Below are positions 26,516 through 35,880 of a stretch of DNA of 38,568 nucleotides, one piece after another (the stretch's first letter is position 1; each line of letters begins with the position of its first letter). A model generated the notes under the pieces. The model had not been told where the DNA came from, ran no database searches, and was given only the letters and a program-made list of their open reading frames with translations. This stretch comes from Veillonella sp. DNF00869. GTDB taxonomy: Bacteria > Bacillota > Negativicutes > Veillonellales > Veillonellaceae. A program made the position numbers and the translations under genes. The stretch lies in NCBI RefSeq assembly GCF_001553345.1, contig NZ_KQ960769.1, forward strand, positions 23,400-61,967, given 5' to 3'.

Positions 26516-26556
26516 AAAACCGATGTCATAGAAAGATATATCTGTGACATCGGTTT
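26516..26556 (+). terminator. tRNA-Arg terminator
   Basis: AAAACCGATGTCA (26516-26528) pairs with TGACATCGGTTTT (26544-26556), followed by more T residues. On the other strand it may also serve the convergent PepSY-TM gene. Confidence 0.88.
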
Positions 26557-26592
26557 TTTCATGGGTTTATAAGAAAGACTACCATGAATATA

Positions 26593-27936
26593 TTATAGAG
26601 TTTCTCGTATTCGAGTATAGTGTTGATATAAAGAGTATATAAATAGTACTAAAGGAATCAATAAGCAAATAGCACCAATTGTTTCTGTCATAGAATTAGG
26701 CCACATTGGAATGATAAGACCACAAGCGATGAATACACTAGATATAGCAGGAATTCTCCAAATATGAGTAGGAGATAAGGTAGATTTTATAGATGTAGTT
26801 TTCATAGGGATATGATATCGTTTCATAATCGTTAGGATAATACCTAATAACATACCAATGATGATAATAGTATCCCATATGGCCCATAATATTTTTAATA
26901 CCATGGAATTATGATTATGAATATGTAAGTTTATCATAGTTTTCATTCCGGTGAAATACCAAGGAATTTCTTTTGTTGCATATTGATCGAGAGTTGAATC
27001 ACTATATAAATTGGCATATACAGGCTGACCTAAAAACATGGCAGGATCCTCATCATTTTGGCTACCTAAATAAAAGGCATAGTGATAATTGTTAAATTTT
27101 GATGGATAATCCATAGAAATAAGTTGACGATTAGGATAGGTTGATAGGATTCGTTGAATTGCTTCAGAAGGAGATAAAATTTCGGATGTATGATTAGCTA
27201 ATTCTTGTGTTGCTATAGAGGCTACATTTTTTGTGTAATAATCATTAGCAATAAAAAAACCTCCAATCCATACACCTGTTAGAGATAATATAATTCCCCA
27301 AACAGAAGCAATCATAGAAAATTCACGATGCAGAGCGCTGATTTGTAATCGATTTGATGTTTGTGTACTTCGTTTATAGGCGGAACTGAAAGGGCCGTAT
27401 AAAAAGATACCACTAAGGATGGATAAGAAGCATATCATAGATAGAATAGTTACAAGATAAATACCAAATTTTCCTAAGGCTAATCGAGTATGTAATTCAT
27501 GAATTGTGTGTAGTGCACTTCGTACCCATGGATGCGTAGGGGTGACACGATGAGATTCAACAAGTGTATTAGAATTTGGATTATATAAGGTATAGTCTCC
27601 TCCCATACCCATTCGTGCAGGTGGGGCAGATGTGGCTGATGAATCAATAATTCTATAGCGTAATAGGTTAGATCTATTCATGGTTGGAGAAATATTCAAA
27701 ATATCTTTGGATGGATATTGTTGTTTTACTAATGCAGCACCCGCATCTGCTGCATCAAATATAGAGGATGAGTATGGACTCATTGTCATAGTAGATGTAC
27801 TATGAGAGGGTTGTCCTAAAGACCAAGCATTTAATTCATTTCTAAATAATAATAATAAACCGGTAATGCAAAACATAAGAAAAAATATAATAGAAAAGAT
27901 AGATATTCTCTTATGCCATTTGTAAAAAGTTGACAT
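26593..27936 (-). CDS. PepSY-associated TM domain membrane protein
   Basis: A 447-residue protein of the PepSY_TM type (COG3182-like). It starts with KWHKRISIFSIIFFLMFCIT, which begins the first of about four or five membrane helices. A large outside loop is followed by LHTIHELHTRLALGKFGIYL and a helix pair near 170-230, then IWDTIIIIGMLLG and two C-terminal helices. Homologues often accompany iron or siderophore uptake, but no such gene is adjacent and no Fur box is obvious. The ATG at 27936 follows GGAG by 7 bases and is preferred over the one at 27963. Confidence 0.82.
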   Translation of the reverse strand: MSTFYKWHKRISIFSIIFFLMFCITGLLLLFRNELNAWSLGQPSHSTSTMTMSPYSSSIFDAADAGAALVKQQYPSKDILNISPTMNRSNLLRYRIIDSSATSAPPARMGMGGDYTLYNPNSNTLVESHRVTPTHPWVRSALHTIHELHTRLALGKFGIYLVTILSMICFLSILSGIFLYGPFSSAYKRSTQTSNRLQISALHREFSMIASVWGIILSLTGVWIGGFFIANDYYTKNVASIATQELANHTSEILSPSEAIQRILSTYPNRQLISMDYPSKFNNYHYAFYLGSQNDEDPAMFLGQPVYANLYSDSTLDQYATKEIPWYFTGMKTMINLHIHNHNSMVLKILWAIWDTIIIIGMLLGIILTIMKRYHIPMKTTSIKSTLSPTHIWRIPAISSVFIACGLIIPMWPNSMTETIGAICLLIPLVLFIYSLYQHYTRIRETL

Positions 27937-28167
27937 ATAGTTACTCCTTTCATATAAAATCATAGTTATAATAGCTTAAATAGGCTAGAAATTCAATCAT
28001 CTATGACTATGAAAAAAAGTTTTAATGTATATAATTTATAGTTTTTACCTATTAATAGTGTAATAAAATTTATATTGGGCAAGAGAAGATTCTTATGATA
28101 TTCTGTATACTCAGAATTGAAATATAAATTTTATTAGTAGTATTTGTAGTTATGAAAGGATAGAATT

Positions 28168-28971
28168 ATGAAATTAAAATCACTATTCACACCACTATTG
28201 GTGGGTATATTGGCGTTAGGTATTGCGGGCTGTAGTACATCGACAACAACGCAAGAAATTAAAATTGGCGCTACGGCAGGTCCTCATGCACAAGTGGCTG
28301 AGGCGGTAGCGAAGGAAGCACAAAAGCAAGGCATCCAGTTGAAAGTAGTAGAATTTTCCGACTATATCACACCAGATAAAGCCTTGGCAGACGGAGATAT
28401 CCAATTGAACGCATATCAACATGTGCCGTTCTTGGAAAACTTTAACAAGCAAAATAATTCTAAACTAGTGCCAATCGGCAAAACCATTTTAATGCCAATG
28501 GGTATCTACAGTAATTCTGTAAAATCTCCTATCGATGTGAAAGACGGCGACACAGTAGCAATTCCAAATGATCCAACGAATGGTGGACGTGCCTTAGCCT
28601 TGTTACAACGAGCAGGTCTTATTAAATTGAAAGAAGGCGTTGGTTTTAAAGCTACAGTAGCAGACATTGTGGAAAATCCTAAGAACCTAAAAATTCAAGA
28701 GCTAGAGGCAGCACAATTACCTCGTAGCTTAGATGATGTGACATTAGCGACGATTCCGATGAACTACGTGCAAAGCGCAGGTATCAACGTAGGTGAAAAA
28801 GGATTGTACTTAGAACCAAAAGATGAGCCATTAGCAGTGATGATCTTGGCTACACGTGAACAAGATAAAGACAACGCAACATACAAAAAAATTGCAGAGA
28901 TTTATCAGTCTGAGGCCATTAAACAATTCATTGCAGAAACTTTCAAAGGAACCATTACATCTGCAAACTAA
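28168..28971 (+). CDS. metQ: MetQ/NlpA-family substrate-binding lipoprotein
   Basis: This is the binding protein of a methionine-type ABC importer. It has 267 residues, with a signal peptide and lipobox LGIAGC (Cys22). Mature family motifs are present: IKIGATAGPHAQVAEAV near the start, LNAYQHVPFLENFN, and DTVAIPNDPTNGGRALALLQ. The metN ATPase and metI permease genes are not adjacent, so it is an orphan in this window or works with a transporter encoded elsewhere. D-methionine or another amino acid is possible. RBS GAAAGGA precedes the ATG and a strong terminator follows the gene. The 230 bases upstream show only A+T-rich sequence. Confidence 0.88.
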   Translation: MKLKSLFTPLLVGILALGIAGCSTSTTTQEIKIGATAGPHAQVAEAVAKEAQKQGIQLKVVEFSDYITPDKALADGDIQLNAYQHVPFLENFNKQNNSKLVPIGKTILMPMGIYSNSVKSPIDVKDGDTVAIPNDPTNGGRALALLQRAGLIKLKEGVGFKATVADIVENPKNLKIQELEAAQLPRSLDDVTLATIPMNYVQSAGINVGEKGLYLEPKDEPLAVMILATREQDKDNATYKKIAEIYQSEAIKQFIAETFKGTITSAN

Positions 28972-28984
28972 TCACTATGAATAT

Positions 28985-29016
28985 AGAGGTCTACCCATGA
29001 GGTGGACCTCTTTTTT
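28985..29016 (+). terminator. metQ terminator
   Basis: AGAGGTCTACC (28985-28995) pairs with GGTGGACCTCT (29001-29011, one T-G pair), followed by a T-run to 29016. Confidence 0.9.
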
Positions 29017-29034
29017 GCATCGTTGCAAGGATAG

Positions 29035-29058
29035 TGAAACGATAGGCGTATCGTTTCA
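29035..29058. promoter_or_regulatory. Palindromic operator-like site
   Basis: TGAAACGAT-AGGCGT-ATCGTTTCA has perfect 9-bp arms and a six-base centre. It has no T-run and lies in the 332-base gap before the GltD-like gene. Two TATACT motifs follow in this gap (about 29100-29220), the second in an extended -10 context (TGGTATACT). Confidence 0.55.
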
Positions 29059-29303
29059 TAATATATAAAAATACATAGTTACACACAGTGCGCACATATG
29101 ATATACTATAGAATATATCTTTTAGTACTTTCACTAAGAAAAGGAGCACTTATAGTCATAGATATAGCAAGGGTGTAGCCATTGTTACAGTGAAGTATAG
29201 TTGCCTATGGTATACTATAGATATGATATCGGAATCAATAAGAACCTATACATAGAGTATATAAAGGAAAAGTGTGTCACCAGAGTGGTGCAAGGAGGTC
29301 TTT

Positions 29304-30638
29304 ATGGAGTTAAGACATGAACTAGAATTTGATAAAGATTATACGATGGAAGAGGCCTTTGCAGAGGCAAAGCGTTGTTTGAACTGTGCGAAGCCATTGT
29401 GCCGTACAGGTTGTCCTATTGAAAATGAAATTCCTCGTTTCATCCAAGCTATTGCACATGGTAATTTTGGATTAGCCAACGATATTATTGCAGAGCGTAG
29501 CAGCTTGCCAGCGGTGTGCGGCCGTGTGTGTGCTCGTGAAAAACAATGTGAAGGGGCATGTATTTTAAATCGTGCGAACAAACCCATTAATATCGGTAAA
29601 TTGGAGCGCTTTGCTGCAGATTTTGAAAGCAATAATAATCTTCGCAAGATAAAACCAAATCGTAAAGACCAAGGTAAAATCGCTATTATTGGTTCTGGCC
29701 CTGCTGGATTAACAGTGGCTGGAGATATGGCAAAATTAGGCTATGATGTGACAGTATTTGAACGCCAAGATGAGCCAGGTGGTATCCTATTGTTTGGGAT
29801 TCCGGAGTTCCGTTTAGGCAAAGAAATTGTACGTCGTGAAGTGAAGCGTTTAGAAACATTAGGTGTTACTTTTGAATGTAATGTCACTATCGGTCCAGAT
29901 CGTAACTTAGATGCTCTGTTTGAAGAAGGTTTTGATGCTATCTTTATTGCTACCGGTACTCATGTGCCAATGGAAATTTCTTTACCAGGTGATGACAAAG
30001 CAGGTATGTTACAGGCGATGGCATTATTGACATCTGTACAATTAGTACAAAATGGTAGAGCTGAAGAATCATTAATTCCTGTATATAAAGGTGATAAAGT
30101 TCTCATCATCGGTGCTGGTAATGTGGCGATGGATGCGGCTCGTACTTGTGTTCGTCTTGGTGCTGAAAGTGTAACAGTGACGTACCGCCGCGGAGAAGAA
30201 CAAATGCCAGCAAATCCATCTGAATTTGAAGAAGCAAAAGAAGAAGGCGTTCATTTTGAATTCTTAGCCGCTCCAAAAGAAGTAATAGGTTCAGATATCG
30301 TGGAAGGGTTGACATTTATACGACAAGAATTACAAGAAGATGGATCTGTGAAAAGCACTGGCGAAGACTTTACGTTACCAGCGGATAAAATCATCGTGGC
30401 CATCGGTCACAAACCAAACACACGCTTAGTGGGTCCTGGTAATGGTATTGAAGTGAATGAGTCTGGCTATGTGGTGACACGAGATATGCCATATGGTATG
30501 ACAAGCCGTCAAGGTGTATTCGCAGGCGGTGACGTAGTGCATAAACCAGCTACCGTAGTATTGGCTATGCGTGAAGCTAAAAAAGTAGTAGAAGGTATCG
30601 TAAACTACTGCGAGGCAAAACGCTTTTTAGGGGAATAA
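29304..30638 (+). CDS. gltD: GltD-like NAD(P)-dependent flavoprotein (glutamate synthase small subunit family)
   Basis: The 444-residue protein has an N-terminal ferredoxin-like domain with cysteine groups CLNCAKPLCRTGCP and CGRVCAREKQCEGAC for two [4Fe-4S] clusters. The FAD site is IIGSGPAGLTVAGDMAKLGY and the NAD(P)H site is VLIIGAGNVAMDAARTCVRLG. It fits GltD and related stand-alone oxidoreductases. The large GltB subunit is not nearby, so its electron acceptor is open. The ATG at 29304 follows AAGGAGG by 5 bases, and an upstream in-frame start at 29274 is rejected. It precedes the ilv operon but is separated from it by a promoter and an attenuator. Confidence 0.85.
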   Translation: MELRHELEFDKDYTMEEAFAEAKRCLNCAKPLCRTGCPIENEIPRFIQAIAHGNFGLANDIIAERSSLPAVCGRVCAREKQCEGACILNRANKPINIGKLERFAADFESNNNLRKIKPNRKDQGKIAIIGSGPAGLTVAGDMAKLGYDVTVFERQDEPGGILLFGIPEFRLGKEIVRREVKRLETLGVTFECNVTIGPDRNLDALFEEGFDAIFIATGTHVPMEISLPGDDKAGMLQAMALLTSVQLVQNGRAEESLIPVYKGDKVLIIGAGNVAMDAARTCVRLGAESVTVTYRRGEEQMPANPSEFEEAKEEGVHFEFLAAPKEVIGSDIVEGLTFIRQELQEDGSVKSTGEDFTLPADKIIVAIGHKPNTRLVGPGNGIEVNESGYVVTRDMPYGMTSRQGVFAGGDVVHKPATVVLAMREAKKVVEGIVNYCEAKRFLGE

Positions 30639-30643
30639 AATAC

Positions 30644-30672
30644 TTGCGCACAGTGGACAAAGGTGTTACAAT
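30644..30672 (+). promoter_or_regulatory. Probable ilv operon promoter
   Basis: TTGCGC (30644-30649), a 17-base spacer and TACAAT (30667-30672) directly after the GltD-like gene. A start near 30679 gives a leader of about 70 bases before the leader peptide. Confidence 0.65.
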
Positions 30673-30751
30673 AGTAGACAGTTATTTTGTTTTTAAAGTA
30701 TTACACTTATAGTTAAGATTCGTACGCATATCGTACAGAAAGGAGATTATC

Positions 30752-30859
30752 ATGGCATTGTTAGCAATTCTCGTGCTCGTCCTGTTCATTTTAGTGAACG
30801 TCATTAGAACTAACAATTCCATAGAGGTCGCCTTTTCTTCGGTAGAGCTACCATCTTAG
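30752..30859 (+). CDS. ilv operon leader peptide (attenuation)
   Basis: A 35-residue peptide starts MALLAILVLVLFILVNVI. Thirteen of residues 3-18 are Leu, Ile or Val. It has a strong ribosome site (AAAGGAG) and stops with TAG at 30857-30859. It lies 290 bases before ilvD and is followed by an intrinsic terminator. Stalling at these codons when charged branched-chain tRNA is scarce would free the segment 30824-30837 for antitermination. The alternative, a small membrane peptide, is less likely given the position. Confidence 0.8.
   Translation: MALLAILVLVLFILVNVIRTNNSIEVAFSSVELPS
30824..30837 (+). promoter_or_regulatory. Antiterminator segment of the ilv leader
   Basis: GAGGTCGCCTTTTC is complementary to the 5' arm of the downstream terminator at 30930-30945: TCGCCTTTTC pairs with GAAAAGGCGA over 10 bp, and GAGG pairs with CCTC after a two-base bulge. 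The two structures exclude each other. Confidence 0.7.
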
Positions 30860-30930
30860 GTTTCTTTGTGTACAACATAAGGAATCTAGGTTGTTGTAGT
30901 CTATTTGATTAACGTGCATACATATATATG

Positions 30931-30964
30931 AAAAGGCGATTCCTCAGGGATCGCCCTTTTTTAT
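30931..30964 (+). terminator. ilv operon attenuator terminator
   Basis: GGCGATTCC pairs with GGGATCGCC (one G-U) across TCA, followed by six T residues. It sits between the leader peptide and ilvD. From here to 31147 no further element is recognised. Confidence 0.85.
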
Positions 30965-31147
30965 GTCTAATATAGTATGTCAGAATACTAGATGTGGATT
31001 GGGAACCTGTTGGATATAAAATCATAGAACTATCCAATAGAAATCCCATTCAATTATTTCAGTGTTATGCACATAGTATATAGACAACAATATATAACTA
31101 TAACAAGTGTTATAAATCATGTTTATATAAGTAGAAAGGATCATTAT

Positions 31148-32818
31148 ATGGTACGCAGTGATAGAGTAGCAAAAGGAGCAACAAGAGCTCCACATCGTTC
31201 ATTATTAAAAGCATTAGGATTTATTAACGAGGAAATTGGAAAACCAATCATCGGGATTGCCAATTCTTTCAATGAAATCATTCCAGGTCATGTACATTTG
31301 AAAAATCTCGTTCAATCTGTAAAAGATGGTATCCGCGAAGCTGGCGGTATTCCTATGGAATTTAATACTATCGGTATTTGTGACGGATTGGCTATGAACC
31401 ACATCGGTATGAAATATTCCTTGGTGACACGCAATATTATCGCTGACTCCATCGAGGCCTCTGCCATGGCCACACCATTCGATGCGATGGTATTTATTCC
31501 TAACTGTGATAAAGTCGTGCCAGGTATGTTGATTGCGGCGGCTCGTTTGAACTTACCATCTGTATTCGTCTCTGGTGGTGCGATGCTAGCAGGAGTGCAC
31601 AATGGTAAAAAAATTGGTTTATCCGATGTATTTGAGGCAGTAGGTAAATTTGAAGCAGGCCTCATTTCCGAAGAAGAATTAGAACATATTGAAAACGTAG
31701 CATGCCCAACTTGCGGATCTTGCTCCGGTATGTATACAGCGAACACTATGAACTGCTTAACAGAAGCATTGGGTATGGCATTGCCAGGTAATGGTACAAT
31801 CCCAGCGGTTTACTCCGAGCGTTTACGTCTAGCAAAACGTGCGGGTATGCAAGTGATGGAAGTGTTACAAGAAGGCTTACGTCCAAAAGATGTATTGACG
31901 AAAGAGGCTTTTGAAAATGCGGTAGCAGTTGACATGGCATTGGGTGGATCTTCCAATACGGCGCTACATTTACCAGCCATCGCTCATGAAGCGGGCGTGT
32001 CCTTAACATTGGACGACTTCAACCGCATTGCAGGAGACACACCACAATTGGCGAAATTGTCTCCATCTGGTAAATATTTCATCGAAGACTTACATGCTGC
32101 AGGCGGTGTGTATGCGGTAATGCATCGTTTACAAGAACAAGGTCACTTGCATGAAGGTGCGAAATCTGTGAGCTTGGTGGACCAAGGTACGATTGCTAAA
32201 ACTGTGAAAGTCCTAGACGAAGATGTGATCCATCCTTGGAGTGACCCAGTGTACACCACAGGTGGTATCGCTGTACTGAAAGGTAACTTAGCTCCGGACG
32301 GTTCCGTGGTCAAAGAAGGTGCTGTAGATCCAGAAATGTTGGTTCACTCTGGTCCAGCAAAAGTCTTCAACAGTGAAGAAGAAGCAGTAGAAGCGATCAT
32401 GGGTCATAAAATTGTGAAAGGCGATGTAGTCATCATTCGCTACGAAGGTCCAAAAGGTGGTCCAGGTATGCGTGAAATGTTGACACCAACAGCGACGATC
32501 ACAGGTATGGGTCTTGGTAAAGACGTAGCCTTGATTACAGATGGTCGTTTCTCTGGTGCTACCCGTGGCGCATCCATTGGTCACGTATCTCCAGAAGCAG
32601 CATCTGGTGGTACTATCGCTATCGTAGAAGATGGAGATATCATCGAAATCGATATTCCAAATCGTTCCTTGAATGTAAAACTTTCAGAGGAAGAAATTGC
32701 ACGAAGAAAAGCAAACTTAGCACCGTACAAATCAGATGTCACAGGGTACTTGAAAAAATATGCTATGCATGTATCCTCTGCCGCACAAGGTGCCATCGAA
32801 ATCCTAGACGAAGCATAA
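31148..32818 (+). CDS. ilvD: Dihydroxy-acid dehydratase
   Basis: IlvD removes water from 2,3-dihydroxy acids to give the 2-keto precursors of valine and isoleucine. The 556-residue protein starts MVRSDRVAKGATRAPHRSLL. Iron-sulfur ligands are seen in FIPNCDKVVPGM and CPTCGSCSGMYTANTMNCL. The C-terminal signature is GRFSGATRGASIGHVSPEAA. The ATG at 31148 follows AGAAAGGA; an upstream in-frame ATG at 31067 would add 27 atypical residues and is rejected. It is the first structural gene of the operon after the attenuator. Confidence 0.98.
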   Translation: MVRSDRVAKGATRAPHRSLLKALGFINEEIGKPIIGIANSFNEIIPGHVHLKNLVQSVKDGIREAGGIPMEFNTIGICDGLAMNHIGMKYSLVTRNIIADSIEASAMATPFDAMVFIPNCDKVVPGMLIAAARLNLPSVFVSGGAMLAGVHNGKKIGLSDVFEAVGKFEAGLISEEELEHIENVACPTCGSCSGMYTANTMNCLTEALGMALPGNGTIPAVYSERLRLAKRAGMQVMEVLQEGLRPKDVLTKEAFENAVAVDMALGGSSNTALHLPAIAHEAGVSLTLDDFNRIAGDTPQLAKLSPSGKYFIEDLHAAGGVYAVMHRLQEQGHLHEGAKSVSLVDQGTIAKTVKVLDEDVIHPWSDPVYTTGGIAVLKGNLAPDGSVVKEGAVDPEMLVHSGPAKVFNSEEEAVEAIMGHKIVKGDVVIIRYEGPKGGPGMREMLTPTATITGMGLGKDVALITDGRFSGATRGASIGHVSPEAASGGTIAIVEDGDIIEIDIPNRSLNVKLSEEEIARRKANLAPYKSDVTGYLKKYAMHVSSAAQGAIEILDEA

Positions 32819-32899
32819 GAGGGAATGTAGTCAGGATACATATCTATGAGGGAAGTACAGGTCCGTAGATAGAATACATACTTAGGAAAGGACGTTTAT

Positions 32900-34126
32900 A
32901 TGCATAAATTATACGATTTCATGGAGGCTAGGGAGCGATTGGCTACTATCGCCGTGAAAACAAAATTAATTCATAGCTCTGTGTACTCGCAAGAAACAGG
33001 CAATCATGTATATATTAAACCGGAAAATTTACAGCGCACAGGGTCTTTCAAATTACGGGGCGCATACAATAAAATTTCCAAATTAACAGAAGCAGAAAAA
33101 GCCTGTGGCGTTATCGCCGCCTCTGCAGGTAACCATGCGCAAGGTGTGGCGCTAGCAGCACAACGATTGGGCATTAAAGCAGTTATCGTTATGCCACGCC
33201 ATACACCGCTCATTAAAGTAGAGGCGACGCGCCAATACGGAGCAGAAGTAGTGCTCGCTGGCGAAGTCTATGACGAAGCTTATGAAAAGGCTTGTGAACT
33301 ACAAGAGAAGCACGGCTATGTGTTCGTCCATCCTTTCGATGATGAAGATGTCATTGAAGGGCAAGGGACCATTGCCTTAGAAATTTTAGAAGAATTACCA
33401 AATGCAGATATTATTTTAGTACCAGTTGGTGGTGGCGGATTGATCTCCGGCGTGGCAGCAGCAGCTAAGCTAAAAAATCCACAAGTAAAGATTATAGGCG
33501 TAGAACCAGAGGGCGCAGCCAGTGCAAGAGCTGCTGTAGAAGAGGGAAAACCAGTAGCACTTCCATCGGTGAGTACCATTGCAGATGGGGCAGCCGTAAA
33601 ATTAATCGGTTCCAAGAATTTGGAATACATCCAAAATTATGTGGATGAAATCGTAACCGTATCGGACTATGAATTGATGGAAGCTTTCCTATTATTGGCG
33701 GAAAAACATAAAATCATCGGTGAAAATGCTGGCTTACTTTCAGTGGCAGGTTTGAAAAAATTGCGGGTGCGAGGCAAAACAGTGGTTAGTATTTTGAGCG
33801 GTGGTAACATCGACGTATTGACCATTGCGTCCATGATTACTAAAGGCTTAGTCGTACGAGGTCGTATTTTTACATTTGCTGTGAATTTATCAGATAAACC
33901 AGGTCAATTAGTGGCAGTATCTGAAATCTTAGCAGAACAAAATGCGAATGTCATCAAACTAGAACATAATCAGTTTAAGAACCTAGATCGCTTCCATGAA
34001 GTGGAGTTGGTGGTGACTGTAGAAACGAATGGGGAAGATCATATTAAAAAAATTACGGCTGCCATGGCGGACCGTGGATATACGATTCACCGTATCAGTT
34101 CTAATGAATTTAATGAACATGACTAA
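32900..34126 (+). CDS. ilvA: Threonine ammonia-lyase (threonine dehydratase)
   Basis: This enzyme deaminates threonine to 2-oxobutanoate, the first step to isoleucine. The 408-residue protein has the PLP lysine in RTGSFKLRGAYNK (K about 51), the phosphate-binding VPVGGGGLISG and a C-terminal ACT-like domain (about 330-405, starting FAVNLSDKPGQLVAVSEILA). It is the shorter one-ACT form rather than the 514-residue E. coli IlvA. Its place between ilvD and ilvB supports a biosynthetic role, and allosteric control through the ACT domain is expected. Confidence 0.95.
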   Translation: MHKLYDFMEARERLATIAVKTKLIHSSVYSQETGNHVYIKPENLQRTGSFKLRGAYNKISKLTEAEKACGVIAASAGNHAQGVALAAQRLGIKAVIVMPRHTPLIKVEATRQYGAEVVLAGEVYDEAYEKACELQEKHGYVFVHPFDDEDVIEGQGTIALEILEELPNADIILVPVGGGGLISGVAAAAKLKNPQVKIIGVEPEGAASARAAVEEGKPVALPSVSTIADGAAVKLIGSKNLEYIQNYVDEIVTVSDYELMEAFLLLAEKHKIIGENAGLLSVAGLKKLRVRGKTVVSILSGGNIDVLTIASMITKGLVVRGRIFTFAVNLSDKPGQLVAVSEILAEQNANVIKLEHNQFKNLDRFHEVELVVTVETNGEDHIKKITAAMADRGYTIHRISSNEFNEHD

Positions 34127-34158
34127 TGGATGAGATGGATATAGAAAGAGGACAAACT

Positions 34159-35880
34159 ATGAGTGAACAGAAGATGATTCGAGGAGCTCGCATACTCCTA
34201 GAAACATTGAAGCGATTGGGAGTGACAGACATATTTGGTTATCCCGGCGGCGCCGTAATTCCTATATACAATGAAATTTATGATTTTGAGGGAATCAACC
34301 ATTACTTAGCACGCCATGAACAAGGGGCGGCTCATGAGGCAGACGGCTATGCTCGTGCTTCTGGCAAATGTGGAGTGTGCTTAGCTACCTCTGGCCCAGG
34401 GGCGACGAACCTTGTGACAGGCATTATGACGGCGCATATGGATTCTATTCCTCTCTTGGCCATAACAGGTCAGGTGGCTAGCCACTTGCTAGGAAAAGAT
34501 GCGTTCCAAGAATCCGATATCATTGGGATTACCATGCCAGTGACGAAAAATAATTACTTGGTACAAGATATTCGAGATATTGCGAGAACGGTGAAAGAAG
34601 CTTACTATTTGGCCACAACCGGTCGTCCAGGCCCTGTGCTAGTAGATATCACACGAGATGCGCAATTAGCAGAAATCTCTTATGAAGAATTTGAAGCAAT
34701 CTTTAATGAACCGATTTCCCTAGAAGGCTATGATCCAAACTATATTGGACATAAAAAGCAAATCAAAAAGGCTATCGAAATTGTAAAAGCAGCGAAACGA
34801 CCGTTGATTATCGCTGGCCATGGGGTGTTATTATCAGGCGCTACAGAAGAGCTATATAAATTAGCTACTACCTGTCACATTCCAGTTACAAATACTTTAC
34901 TAGGATTGGGTTCTTTCCCGGGAGAACATCAATTATCCTTGGGGATGTTAGGTATGCATGGCACCGTATATGCGAACTATGCCACCAATGAAGCGGATGT
35001 AATTTTGGCATTGGGTATACGATTTGATGATCGTATTGCAGGAGTGCCAAAAGAATTTTGCCCACAGGCAACAATTGTACATGTAGACATTGACCCAGCA
35101 GAAATTGAAAAAAATAAATTAATCGACGTACCTATCGTAGGGGACTTGAAACATGTGTTGAATGAAATGAATCATGAGCTAACACCACAAACCCATGAAG
35201 ATTGGTTGGAACGCATCCGTGAATGGCGTGAGGAATACCCAATTCGCGTTCGTCCTCATGAGGGAGAGTCTTTATTGCCGCAAAAAGTAATTCAAGAAAT
35301 CGATAATATTGTGAAGGGCAATGCCATCGTGGTCACAGACGTAGGGCAACATCAAATGTGGGCATCTCAATTTATTACCTATTCGAAACCGAATACTATC
35401 ATTACATCTGGTGGAGCTGGTACGATGGGCTTTGGTTTGCCAGCAGCTATCGGTGCGCAAGTAGCACAACCAGATACAAAAGTGGTGCTCATCACAGGGG
35501 ATGGGGGCCTACAGATGAACAGCCAAGAATTACTCCTATTAAAAGCTTATAATATCCCTGTGAAAGTGGTCATCATCAACAATGGTTTCTTGGGCATGGT
35601 TCGCCAATGGCAAGAACTCTTTAATAACCATCGCTATTCCTTCGTGGATTTATCCATTAGTCCAGACTTTGAAGTGTTGGCACAAGCTTATGGCGTGCGA
35701 GGGGTGACACTGTCCACCATCGAAGACTTGCGTAGCCAATTACGAGACCTTATCCTATCCGATGAGCCAGTGGTGATTAACTGCGTTGTGGAAAAAGAAG
35801 AAAATGTGTTCCCAATGATTCCAGCAGGTTGCAGCGCCAAAGATATGATTGGATTGAAAGGAGGCCCTGACAATGAGTAA
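34159..35880 (+). CDS. ilvB: Acetolactate synthase large subunit
   Basis: A thiamine diphosphate enzyme that condenses pyruvate with pyruvate or 2-oxobutanoate. The protein has 573 residues. The N-domain carries GYPGGAVIPIYNEIYD, the catalytic Glu in RHEQGAAHEADGYARASG, and the FAD/central domain. The ThDP motif GDGGLQMNSQELLLLKAYNI ends with NN. The ATG at 34159 is preceded by AGAGG. Another in-frame ATG at 34126 overlaps the ilvA stop and is possible. The end overlaps ilvN by 8 bases. Confidence 0.97.
   Translation: MSEQKMIRGARILLETLKRLGVTDIFGYPGGAVIPIYNEIYDFEGINHYLARHEQGAAHEADGYARASGKCGVCLATSGPGATNLVTGIMTAHMDSIPLLAITGQVASHLLGKDAFQESDIIGITMPVTKNNYLVQDIRDIARTVKEAYYLATTGRPGPVLVDITRDAQLAEISYEEFEAIFNEPISLEGYDPNYIGHKKQIKKAIEIVKAAKRPLIIAGHGVLLSGATEELYKLATTCHIPVTNTLLGLGSFPGEHQLSLGMLGMHGTVYANYATNEADVILALGIRFDDRIAGVPKEFCPQATIVHVDIDPAEIEKNKLIDVPIVGDLKHVLNEMNHELTPQTHEDWLERIREWREEYPIRVRPHEGESLLPQKVIQEIDNIVKGNAIVVTDVGQHQMWASQFITYSKPNTIITSGGAGTMGFGLPAAIGAQVAQPDTKVVLITGDGGLQMNSQELLLLKAYNIPVKVVIINNGFLGMVRQWQELFNNHRYSFVDLSISPDFEVLAQAYGVRGVTLSTIEDLRSQLRDLILSDEPVVINCVVEKEENVFPMIPAGCSAKDMIGLKGGPDNE

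Noticed and set aside
31067..31147. Upstream extension of ilvD
   Set aside because: It adds 27 residues unlike any IlvD. The ATG at 31148 has a ribosome site and the family N-terminus.
30640..31147. T-box riboswitch for the ilv operon
   Set aside because: No T-box consensus (AGGGTGGNACCGCG) or specifier domain is visible. A leader peptide explains the terminator better.
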